From positions 1-41,640 of IMG/VR virus record IMGVR_UViG_3300033553_000404: a DNA stretch of 41,640 nucleotides; one strand, 5' to 3'. Position 1 is the first letter of the stretch, and each line of letters starts with the position of its first letter. Positions 15,381-22,315 of this stretch are shown here, in pieces. Position numbers and translations under genes: made by a program. The notes under the pieces are model-generated. The model worked only from the letters and a program-made list of their open reading frames with translations. It had not been told where the DNA came from and searched no databases. The stretch is from a virus.

Positions 15381-15578
15381 TTAAGATAATCAATCCAAAT
15401 ATTCCATTCATAATAATTCATCTATTCTTTTTAATCTTTTTTCTTTATCACAATTAATCAGAATATCAAAATCTTTTCACTCAAGTTCTACAACTCCCAA
15501 TACTTCTAAATCAGTAGGTCAACACATATTAATAACCTCTCTATCTCAATCTCATACATCTAAAATTCTTACTTTCAT
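15381..15578 (-). CDS. Hypothetical protein, 65 aa
   Basis: ATG 15578 to TAA 15381. Acidic protein with strands (KVRILDVGDGDREVI) and a C-terminal helix (KEKRLKRIDELLG). TGA glycines. No family recognised. Confidence 0.6.
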
Positions 15579-15580
15579 AG

Positions 15581-15829
15581 TTATTTTTTATGATTAAATT
15601 TTTTATTTAACTTCCCTTGTACATTTATGTGGTGTCTTTGACTTTCTCTCATTTCTTTAATATTATCAAATGCACTGAATTCTTGTAATATATCACAAAC
15701 TCTAATTTGACTATCAGAGCATATATCTTTACATTTATTATCGTTTATTAAAGTATTTTTAGCGACATACTCTATTCAATATCTAGTATCTCTAATATGT
15801 TCTTTACCTTTATTAAAATGTTCACACAT
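15581..15829 (-). CDS. Hypothetical Cys/His-containing protein, 82 aa
   Basis: ATG 15829 to TAA 15581. Four cysteines and several histidines (MCEHFNKG, CKDICSDSQIRVCD, RHHINVQGK), so it may bind a metal. First gene of a promoter-driven unit. No family recognised. Confidence 0.6.
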
Positions 15830-15870
15830 AAATATAATTTAAATAATAAAATAGATATTTTAGCTATATA

Positions 15871-15899
15871 ATTATATCACTTTCTTTTAAAAATTGCAA
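15871..15899 (-). promoter_or_regulatory. Promoter for the 15829-15162 unit
   Basis: On the minus strand: -35 TTGCAA (15894-15899), 17-bp spacer, -10 TATAAT (15871-15876). Confidence 0.8.
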
Positions 15900-15908
15900 A
15901 TATTAGAC

Positions 15909-15935
15909 AAAAAAAGTATAATTAATTTATACTTT
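15909..15935 (-). terminator. Intrinsic terminator after the holin operon
   Basis: 7-bp palindromic stem AGTATAA/TTATACT and a T7 run on the minus strand. The stop codon of the upstream gene is inside the stem. Confidence 0.75.
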
Positions 15936-16142
15936 ATAATTTGTTAGATATTTCTTTATTGCATAAGCCAATATTACAATTAATACTGAATATGATTCTT
16001 TGCTTACATATTTTGATAATATCTCGTTAAATAATTCTATATTTGCTGAGTAAATACTTAAAATTCAAAGTATTATTGCATAAGATATATCTTGTAGTTT
16101 TCTTATATCAAACTCAAAAGCACCACTTCACTTTGCTTTCAT
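15927..16142 (-). CDS. Small membrane protein, 71 aa (holin-like)
   Basis: ATG 16142 to TAA 15927. Two hydrophobic segments: SYAIILGILSIYSANIELF (about 20-38) and SVLIVILAYAIKKYL (about 52-66), joined by a short polar turn. The two-helix hairpin resembles class II holins. It ends a four-gene membrane-protein operon (16789-15927). TGA glycines. Confidence 0.55.
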
Positions 16143-16158
16143 AATAGATAATTAAACA

Positions 16159-16260
16159 TTAAACATTAGCTCTTTTTAATTTCCTAATTCTATTAGGTGT
16201 ATTAGCTTCTTTTCTTTTCTCAATTCCTGCTTTTAGTTTTCTCTTAGTTTCTGGTTTCAT
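16159..16260 (-). CDS. Small very basic protein, 33 aa
   Basis: ATG 16260 to TAA 16159. KPETKRKLKAGIEKRKEANT then RIRKLKRANV: about half Lys/Arg. Could bind nucleic acid or membranes. Its in-operon position supports it, but it is short. Confidence 0.5.
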   Translation of the reverse strand: MKPETKRKLKAGIEKRKEANTPNRIRKLKRANV

Positions 16261-16274
16261 AATTTATATAATTA

Positions 16275-16472
16275 TTATTTTAAATTTATTTCTAATTCTT
16301 TTGATATAGTTTCTAGACTTGTATTAATATTAGCTAGACTATTATTTGTACAGATGCTTAATCAGATACTTATTCATATATTTAATATTATAATGGAAAT
16401 TAAAAATATAATAACTGTTGCCCAAGTAAATTCATCATTATAATATTTTAATACTAAACTTTTTATTGTCAT
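16275..16472 (-). CDS. Single-pass membrane protein, 65 aa
   Basis: ATG 16472 to TAA 16275. Transmembrane helix ATVIIFLISIIILNIGISIG (about 18-37), then a polar, possibly coiled-coil tail (LANINTSLETISKELEINL). Shape fits a spanin or antiholin. It overlaps the holin gene by 10 bp. TGA glycines. Confidence 0.55.
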
Positions 16473-16789
16473 ATTTTAACCTTATCAAATAATTTTTCAA
16501 ATTTCTTTTCAAGCATTTCCATAAACTTAATCCCAAATGCTCAGATAACAAAATGTATTATTCAAGTTTTATTAATATCTATAATTCACATAATATTTAG
16601 TATACTTCATATTATTGTAGATATACATAAGAATAAACCAAATCTCATAAGCTCCTTTTTGTTACTTATCTCAACTCATTTAGCCCCTTTGTAGAAACAA
16701 GATGCTAAAAATCAAGCAAATCATAGTCAAATGTTTTTAAGTCAAATTATAACCCCTTGCAGTCATTCAAATATATCTTTTTCGGACAT
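16463..16789 (-). CDS. Putative holin, 108 aa
   Basis: ATG 16789 to TAA 16463. Three hydrophobic segments: GVIIGLKNIGLGFAGFLASC (about 12-31), FGLFLCISTIIGSILNIMGI (50-69) and IIHFVIGAFGIKFMEM (77-92), then a charged tail (KKFEKLFDKVKIGQ). Three helices with a basic tail fit a phage holin that permeabilises the membrane at lysis. The frame passes ATA-TGA-CAA before TAA, so two residues follow what a standard reading would call the end. First gene of the lysis-type operon. Confidence 0.65.
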
Positions 16790-16792
16790 TTT

Positions 16793-16817
16793 CAGGAAGT
16801 TAGATTATATCTTCCTG
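16793..16817 (-). promoter_or_regulatory. Inverted repeat flanking a -10 box upstream of the holin gene
   Basis: CAGGAAG (16793-16799) and CTTCCTG (16811-16817) flank a TATAAT on the minus strand (16804-16809); a second TATAAT lies at 16819-16824. As DNA this could be an operator; as RNA it is a 7-bp hairpin just before the start codon. Either could time holin expression. Confidence 0.5.
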
Positions 16818-16832
16818 TATTATAATTATTTT

Positions 16833-16990
16833 TTAAAAAAAACAAATTAAAAATAACCTAAATCCAAGAATTTATTCTTTCAAATAAATCTAAAACAATT
16901 TAGGTCACTTATCACTACACTCAATAACTGTTTTATTATTGGATTATCAAGTGTAGCTAATTATCTTTCGATAACTTTTCATATAATAAT
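16833..16990 (-). ncRNA. Candidate structured RNA 2 with three hairpins and terminator
   Basis: No ORF. On the minus strand, in order: a hairpin TTATC-GAAA-GATAA with GNRA tetraloop (16961-16974), a stem CTACACT/AGTGTAG (16950-16956 with 16915-16921), and a long hairpin closed by CCTAAAT/ATTTAGG (16898-16904 with 16857-16863). The last has an inner 7-bp stem and a U-rich tail (16835-16855) typical of a terminator. It could be an independent RNA or the 3' part of read-through from 17126. Confidence 0.5.
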
Positions 16991-17016
16991 CAGGTTTTAA
17001 AATTAGTAAAAAAGTA

Positions 17017-17126
17017 CAAAAAAACTCTCAATTAAGAGAGTTGCTATTAATGATATCACTCATTATTCTGGACTTCACACTAGACTTCGACTGCAGTATC
17101 CCACTTTAAAATATAAGCTAAATAGC
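17017..17126 (-). ncRNA. Candidate 110-nt non-coding RNA with own promoter and terminator
   Basis: The promoter at 17133-17160 predicts a 5' end at about 17126. The first six bases GCTATT pair exactly with AATAGC (17043-17048) just before the terminator stem AACTCTC/GAGAGTT (17023-17042) and its U-run. Inside there is a 6-bp hairpin TAATGA/TCATTA (17048-17065) and a GC-richer core (17066-17102) with ACTGCAGT and two GAAGTC copies. No ORF. The match of promoter, closing stem and terminator argues for a real small RNA. Confidence 0.65.
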
Positions 17127-17132
17127 TAAATA

Positions 17133-17160
17133 ATTATATTTAAAAATATTAATAAATCAA
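17133..17160 (-). promoter_or_regulatory. Promoter for the 110-nt RNA
   Basis: On the minus strand: -35 TTGATT (17155-17160), 16-bp spacer, -10 TATAAT (17133-17138). Confidence 0.75.
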
Positions 17161-17173
17161 GTTTTTGTACTTT

Positions 17174-17200
17174 TTGATTTTTATAAAATATAATTATAAT
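17174..17200 (+). promoter_or_regulatory. Rightward promoter for the 17228-18890 unit
   Basis: -35 TTGATT (17174-17179), 15-bp spacer, -10 TATAAT (17195-17200); divergent from the RNA promoter. Confidence 0.6.
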
Positions 17201-17227
17201 AATTTTATTAGAATTAACTTTTTTTAT

Positions 17228-17548
17228 ATGTATGACAGACTAAAAAGAAAAGAAAAATATCAGAGATTCAAAAATAGGGAACTTAAAAAGTGTGATAATG
17301 AAATAGAAGCATATACAAAAATAAAAGATGTGTTTATTTTAAATGATTTTGAAATTAGAGATTTACTTCGAAATTATACAGTAACCGAGATACTAGAATG
17401 AGAATTTGAAGAGGGTAAGTTTGTGCCCAAAGATTTAATTAAAATATTCGCTGTTCTTATATTATGATTGATGATATTTACCTGTTATTATAATTATAAA
17501 GGAGATATGATATTATGATATGAGCAAATGAGCGACCTGTTTAAATAA
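17228..17548 (+). CDS. Hypothetical membrane-associated protein, 106 aa
   Basis: ATG 17228 to TAA 17546. The basic N-terminal helix (RLKRKEKYQRFKNRELKKCD) and a folded middle are followed by one transmembrane helix near the C-terminus (IKIFAVLILGLMIFTCYYNY, about 72-91). Chosen start is ATG 17228; the upstream TTG in frame would lie inside the promoter region. TGA glycines at LEG, LGL, LGY. No family recognised. Confidence 0.6.
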
Positions 17549-17558
17549 AGCAATAAAC

Positions 17559-17601
17559 CCTGCAGGAATAAATGCCTTTCCGAAAGGAATGATTATTTTT
17601 T
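17559..17601 (+). terminator. Hairpin with U-run before the Cys-rich gene
   Basis: CCTGCAGG palindrome (17559-17566), then CCTTT-CCG-AAAGG (17575-17587) followed by TGATTATTTTTT. It could be a terminator or a leader attenuator for the next gene. Confidence 0.5.
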
Positions 17602-17607
17602 AATTTT

Positions 17608-18345
17608 ATGATTATGGACTATTCTATACCTACTATACCTGTTACTGCTCCTTATATGGGGTATGGTGCTTGATTTTGAGGATGATATGGTGCTTGATAT
17701 GGTACTAATAATTGTGTTGAATGATTAATTAACAATTTAAGTGATACTGTTAATGCTAACGGTGTTAGAGAGGCTGTTAATTCTGTTGGTAATAATGTTG
17801 TTGGTTGAACTGCATCTGTTAAAGATACAGTGAATTGAGTTAATCAAAATGTAACAAGTGGTAATTATACTACTCTTACTTGATTAAATGACTTAGGTAG
17901 AGATATAACTAATTCAATTTCAAGAGCTGAAGTATCTTCATTGAATGCTGTTGCTGAAAATAGTAGAGATAATGCATCTCAATTCAATAGTAGTAATATA
18001 GCTACAATGAGTTGATTTAATAATACTAATAGAACTATTGATATTTGATTTAACCAATCTTTCTTACAAAGTAAAGATTTAATGGCTCAAATGGCTAGTT
18101 GCTGTTGCGATATTAAAACAGAAATGGCAAAACAACATTGTGACATTAAACAATTAGTTAGTGCTGAAAATAGTCAAACTAGAGATTTAATAACTTCTAA
18201 TAGAATTTTAGAACTTGAAAGAAAATTAAATGATGTAAAAAGTGAAAATTCTAATTTAAATCAAAGTCAGTATTTGTTAAATCAATTACAAACTTGCTGT
18301 CCTAAAACTTGTTCTACTTGAAATTGAAATTGAAATTGAAACTAA
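17608..18345 (+). CDS. Cys-rich phage protein of a widespread unknown family, 245 aa
   Basis: ATG 17608 (or in-frame ATG 17614) to TAA 18343. A Gly/Tyr-rich N-terminus (MGYGAGFGGGYGAGYG) is followed by Asn/Ser-rich repeats. The hallmark CCCDIKTEMAKQHCDIKQL (about 168-186) leads to a coiled coil (ILELERKLNDVKSENSNLNQ). The end holds CCPKTC and a GNGNGNGN tail in which each Gly is TGA. Proteins with this CCCDI-coiled-coil layout occur in many gut and metagenomic phages beside structural genes; function unknown. Cysteines may bind metal or form disulfides. It starts a unit with two odd small genes. Confidence 0.7.
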
Positions 18346-18378
18346 AATAACTTAATTTTATTTATATAAAAAAATAAT

Positions 18379-18693
18379 ATGGCAATAATAGACCCAATGT
18401 TAGCTCATAAGCTATCTCCTATATTATCTAATATTCCAGTAGAAACATTAGCTACTATTCCGCTAGAAAAAATAGCTCCTTTATTGGCTGCTATTCCACT
18501 AGAAAAACTAGTTCCTGCATTAGCTAATGTTCCACTAGAAAAAATAGCTTCTATAATAGCTCCTATACTAGCTCCTGCACTAATTCCAGAACTAGTTCCT
18601 GCTCTAGTTCCTGCAATAGCTAGTGCAATAATTCCTGCAGTAGCTCCTTATGCAAAGCCACTAGCTCTGCCAAGTCCATTTCCTATAATATAA
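18379..18693 (+). CDS. Hydrophobic Pro-rich helical repeat protein, 104 aa
   Basis: ATG 18379 to TAA 18691. Three or four tandem units of about 11-12 residues on the pattern IPLEKIAPLLA (IPVETLATIPLEKIAPLLAA and on), then IAPILAPALIPELVPALVPA and a basic-free tail. There is no glycine, Arg or aromatic residue before the final part, and Pro recurs every 4-11 residues. It could be a membrane-active or pore-like peptide, or a solenoid coat. No family recognised. Its stop codon overlaps the next start (TAATG). Confidence 0.65.
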   Translation: MAIIDPMLAHKLSPILSNIPVETLATIPLEKIAPLLAAIPLEKLVPALANVPLEKIASIIAPILAPALIPELVPALVPAIASAIIPAVAPYAKPLALPSPFPII

Positions 18694-18890
18694 TGGATAT
18701 TGAATTAGTTGAGTTTTTATCTCTTTCAATAACAGAAGAGGCAAAAGCTATTTGTGAATATAATAAAAGAGCTGAAGAGTCTAAAAATTTGGATGCTACT
18801 AAGTTATTCAAAGAAATAGCTAATGATGAAACTCAACATTTGAGAGAGCTAACTAAACTTTTATCTACAGTTGTAGATGTTACTAAATAA
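18693..18890 (+). CDS. Miniature ferritin-like/rubrerythrin-like protein, 65 aa
   Basis: ATG 18693 to TAA 18888. Two helices with the iron-ligand pattern of ferritin-like proteins: EEAKAICEYNKRAEE (first Glu near residue 15) and FKEIANDETQHLRELTKLL (ExxDExxH-type). A full diiron site would need a dimer, as in encapsulated ferritins, which also have two-helix subunits. Possible jobs are iron sequestration or protection from peroxide. Tightly coupled to the hydrophobic repeat gene. No glycine, so no TGA. Confidence 0.65.
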   Translation: MDIELVEFLSLSITEEAKAICEYNKRAEESKNLDATKLFKEIANDETQHLRELTKLLSTVVDVTK

Positions 18891-18916
18891 TATGGAAAAA
18901 ATTGTTAACTACAAAG

Positions 18917-18948
18917 AAAAAAGACTAGATTAATTTCTAGTCTTTTTT
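18917..18948. terminator. Bidirectional intrinsic terminator
   Basis: Perfect 13-bp stem AAAAAAGACTAGA/TCTAGTCTTTTTT with loop TTAATT, between the rightward ferritin-like unit and the end of the leftward late operon. Confidence 0.9.
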
Positions 18949-18965
18949 ATATTCAAAACATTCAT

Positions 18966-19601
18966 CTACATAAACATAAAAAATCAAGAGTTTCAAGATG
19001 CGATACTTGGTTTAAATGAAGCCATTACTCAAGCAATATTATATGAAGAACCATAAGAAATTCATAGAGTTGTACTTCATATTCATAAAGCTCAATTACT
19101 ATCTCACATTGTAATACCAGTAGCTGAATTTTGTCTAAGTGTAGTTCAAGCTCAAGCAGTTGCAGTAGCTCAAGCATTTGGATGCCGTACAGCTACTGTC
19201 CAACAATTATTAGCGACTGTTGTAAGTGTATTCGTTATACTTGTTGCTGTGACTACATTTGTTGAATTTGCATCAGGTTGTCCTGTTTGTGAAGCTCAAG
19301 TGTAACTAATAGCTATTCACGATATAGCTCATCAAGCAGTAGATGCTGTAATTACTACATTATTTGCTCAAGTTGCAGGTGCTATAAGATAATATAAATA
19401 TGTATATCTATCTGATTTAGCACCGTTTATTTTTGTCATTGAAACTCATCAATATGTAATACTTACTATATCATCAGTAGAATTAGTAAAACATCAAACA
19501 AATAATATTCTATCACTTCAAGAACAAGTATGAGATGCTGTAAGTGTAGTTCAAGGATTTGTTATTCAAAGGTATGTTGAGGTATCTAGTGCTATTGCCA
19601 T
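18966..19601 (-). CDS. Putative tail or receptor-binding structural protein, 211 aa
   Basis: ATG 19601 to TAG 18966. Beta-rich, with high Thr/Ser/Ala/Gly content (LTASHTCSGSDRILFVGCFT, VSITYGGVSMTKINGAKSDR, TGANNVVITASTAGGAISGI), a jelly-roll pattern seen in phage tail and glycan-binding proteins. Glycines are chiefly TGA. Last gene of the late operon, downstream of the fibre gene. Confidence 0.6.
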
Positions 19602-19617
19602 ATATTGAAATTAATTA

Positions 19618-20184
19618 TTAAGCTACTGCTACACATCTTTTCCAAGAGTTAACTCAGTATGTATCAGTTTTTTTATGACATTCTACACAAAGAGTTCTTC
19701 CATTAGATGTATCCCACAATTATTCACAATTTATCATATCTTCTATTGTAAATAAATTATTATTTATTACTATTTGTCTTAATGATTTTATGTGGTCTAC
19801 ATTAAGAGTTACTGTTTTTCATAATCATTTCCTTGATTTAATTCAACATATTTTACAAGTGTAATTATCTCTTTCTAATATATATTTTCTCCAATTTATA
19901 TATATTTGCCTTTTTCTTATGACATAATTTACTGGATTTATATGATTTATCTTTCATTCTGCTGAACATTTTTGGGAACAATATTTAGCTGTTTCTCATC
20001 TATAATTCCTTACTTTAAATATTTTTTCACAAATAGGACATTTTCTTATATGTTGTTCAGGCAGAGATTTTTGTTTACATTCTAATGAACAGTTTACATA
20101 TTTTTCCCAGCTTTTTTTAGAGCAATTAGTTTTTTTAATAAATTCCTTTCAACAGGTTTTACAAATTTTAGAAATTTTATTCAT
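19618..20184 (-). pseudogene. Zinc-finger HNH endonuclease interrupted by a TAA
   Basis: ATG 20184; in-frame TAA at 19720-19722; frame continues open to TAA 19618. The N-terminus has repeated CxxC ribbons (CKTCGKEF, CSLECKQKS, CPICEKIF, CSQKCSAE). The HNH core begins WRKYILERDNYTCKICG, then TLNVDHIKSLRQI. The missing end after the stop, LWDTSNGRTLCVECHKKTDT, is exactly the last His/Cys part of the HNH site. A single C to T change (CAA to TAA) would explain it. The truncated 154-aa product would lack part of the active site. It lies between two tail genes, a usual spot for a homing element. Confidence 0.8.
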
Positions 20185-20199
20185 AATATATATTAATTA

Positions 20200-21273
20200 T
20201 TATACCACAGCCACTATTCTCCATTTACTTGTAACTGTATTCCATACAAATCATACATCAAGTCTTGCAGTTGTTACTGTAGTAGTAGGAAGTGCAACTG
20301 TACTTGCCTCAAAACTAGCCCCCCAAGTTATTGCTATTGCAGCAGTTCCTGTAATTGCTATCCATAAAGTTTGTTTTTCAGTAGGAGTTCAACTTAAATT
20401 AGTTGTAAAACTTGTTATTGCTTCTGTTTGTGCAGTAAGTGAATAAAAATCTACATTATCTGTATTTATTGTAGGAGTTGCTGATGATGTAGTAGTTCAG
20501 GTTCTTGCTGTATTTCTTTTATTTGTTAGTGTAGAAGTAGAAGATATAGTAGGAATAGTTACTCATTCAACTGCCACCACTCAAGCACTTACTCTACTTA
20601 GTGTAGTATCTGTTCAATGTCATAATTCTAAACTACCTACTCATAAAGATTCTGTTGTACTATCTACTACTCAAGCAAGTGGTAATCAAGTACAATTAGT
20701 AAGAGTTCAACTTGCAGGTGTTCATAATGCTTGTGATTGATATACTATATTTCAATCAGTAACTGCAGTATCAAATTGTGCCATAGTTCAAGTTATTCAA
20801 ACTATACTTGTTTGGTCGCCTGTATTAGTTCAACTATTAGTTCAAGTTATATCAGCAGTCATAGCAACTGTTCAATCTTTATCAGGAAATGTATAAGTTC
20901 TTGCTACTGTATTTGAATTTGTAAAGAATGAAGTAATTGTATTTGCTATGTTACGAAGTCCAAATGTTCCATTGAGGAATGTTTTAAGTCAGGAATTTGT
21001 TTGAATAGAAGCAAGAGTCATATCACCTGTTCAAGGGTCTCACTGTACTCCTTGTATACCCTGTATTCATTGTATCCCTTGTGAACCAGTTGCCCCAGTA
21101 GCTCAAGTACTTCCAGTCGCTCAAGTTGCCCCAGTAGATCAAGTAGGTCATACAAATAAACTAGCATCTTGTATTTTTACAAGTCCAGCATCTTCACTAT
21201 CTGTTATTATTACAAAATCTCAGGGTACAGTTGCAGTTGTTTTTTGGGGAAGTGCATTATAATTGATATCCAT
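20200..21273 (-). CDS. Tail fibre with collagen-like repeat, 357 aa
   Basis: ATG 21273 to TAA 20200. The N-terminal attachment region (1-41) is followed by a collagen-like Gly-X-Y stretch (about 42-81: GPTGSTGATGATGSTGATG, then SQGIQGIQGIQGVQGDPG). The remainder is beta-rich with TGTNSGTNTGDQTS, TLTNKRNTARTGT and a C-terminal trimer-type domain ending VWNTVTSKWRIVAVV. This matches tail fibres that bind the host surface. Collagen glycines mix TGA, GGG, GGA and GGT. Confidence 0.85.
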
Positions 21274-21334
21274 ATAATAAATATTAAAAATTATATATTT
21301 ATTATATATCATTTTAAAATATTACAAATTTTTT

Positions 21335-21362
21335 TTGCTTTTATATAAATAATATATATAAT
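21335..21362 (+). promoter_or_regulatory. Promoter for the second HNH leader
   Basis: -35 TTGCTT (21335-21340), 16-bp spacer, -10 TATAAT (21357-21362). Predicted start about 21368. Confidence 0.65.
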
Positions 21363-21367
21363 ACTAT

Positions 21368-21445
21368 TAACTAATTAACAATCCCCCGAGTTAGTTAGTA
21401 TAACTATTTTAGAAAGCATTATATCGGGGGATATAGTGCTTTTTT
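21368..21445 (+). promoter_or_regulatory. Kissing-loop leader with intrinsic terminator before the second HNH gene
   Basis: Hairpin 1: TAACTAA/TTAGTTA (21368-21374 with 21391-21397) with ATCCCCCGA in its loop. Hairpin 2: GCATTATAT/ATATAGTGC (21416-21424 with 21431-21439), loop CGGGGG, followed by six T. TCGGGGGAT (21424-21432) is the exact complement of ATCCCCCGA (21381-21389). The plan matches the leader at 2187-2266, and both run into the same 24 bases around the HNH start. Confidence 0.7.
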
Positions 21446-21458
21446 AATTTATTTAATT

Positions 21459-22040
21459 ATGGAACAAGAAATTTGGAAAGATATAATTTGATACGAGTGA
21501 ATATATCAAGTAAGTAATTTATGAAATGTAATGAGTTATACTAGAAAAAGATTTAATTGAAAATGATATTTTTTATATAAATGAAGAATTATAAAAAATA
21601 TCTTTGATAAAAATTGATATGTGTTAATAAGATTATTTAATATTAATACTAAAAAAGTTTTTTTAGTACATAGATTAGTCGCACAATCATTTATAGATAA
21701 TCCAGATAATAAAAAAGAAGTAAATCATAAAAATGGTATTAAAACAGATAATAGAGTTGGGAATTTAGAATGGTGTACTCATAAAGAAAATATGGAGCAT
21801 ATGATATATGTTCTAAAAAAACACCATTTTCATACTAATCACCCATCTTTATGAAAATTTTGAAAAAATCATTTTAATTCAATTAAAGTAAGTCAATATA
21901 CAATAAATTTAGAATTTATAAATAACTGGGGTAGTATAATGGATATTGAGAGAGAATTATGATTTAATAACTCTAATATCACAAGATGTTGTAAATGAAA
22001 AAGAAAAACTTGCTGATGATTTGTATGGATGTATAGTTAA
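21459..22040 (+). CDS. NUMOD4-HNH homing endonuclease, 193 aa
   Basis: ATG 21459 to TAA 22038. NUMOD4 at the N-terminus (WKDIIGYEGIYQVSNLGNV, residues 6-24), HNH core [38 protein letters not shown] then THKENM (about 68-108), and a C-terminal NUMOD1-like helix ([18 protein letters not shown]). Glycines IGY, EGI, LGN are TGA. It is inserted against the direction of the late operon between two tail genes and its stop overlaps the opposite gene's stop. Such genes spread by cutting alleles that lack them. Confidence 0.9.
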
Positions 22041-22258
22041 GTTATAGGAGTTCTAGTTCAGTAAGTAGTTGTAGTAGCATAAAAAGTACCTGTGTGAAAT
22101 AATATTCTATCTCACGAGTTATTACATAAATTTCAAAGTTGTGTAACTAAGTATCATAAATCACTTCTTACTCAGTTTCTTACACTATAACTAGAATTTA
22201 TTACATTTCTAGTTCAGTAAGTAGTTGTCACAGGAGTTCTTCAATTATATGTACTCAT
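22037..22258 (-). CDS. Small protein with TTTYGTR motif at both ends, 73 aa
   Basis: ATG 22258 to TAA 22037. Near the start it reads RTPVTTTYGTRNV and it ends TTTTYGTRTPIT, an internal repeat of about nine residues with TGA for each Gly. Late-operon position between the ejection-like protein and the fibre suggests a minor tail component. The last codons overlap convergently with the HNH gene by 4 bp. Confidence 0.6.
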
Positions 22259-22315
22259 ATATTATCTTAATTGTTATTTACTTTAATTATATTCTTTTTA
22301 GTAATTAATCAATAA

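Larger units (their letters stand above)
21274..21458. other. Intergenic region between divergent fibre and HNH genes
   Basis: No ORF. It holds the HNH promoter and leader on the plus strand and, on the minus strand, a weaker TTGTAA / TATAAT pair (15-bp spacer, near 21310-21336) that could serve the fibre gene. Confidence 0.5.

Noticed and set aside
18966-21273. Diversity-generating retroelement near the tail fibre
   Set aside because: No reverse transcriptase or template/variable repeat pair was seen.
21274-22040. Group I intron around the HNH gene
   Set aside because: The HNH gene lies opposite to and between complete tail genes; no split gene or intron core was visible.
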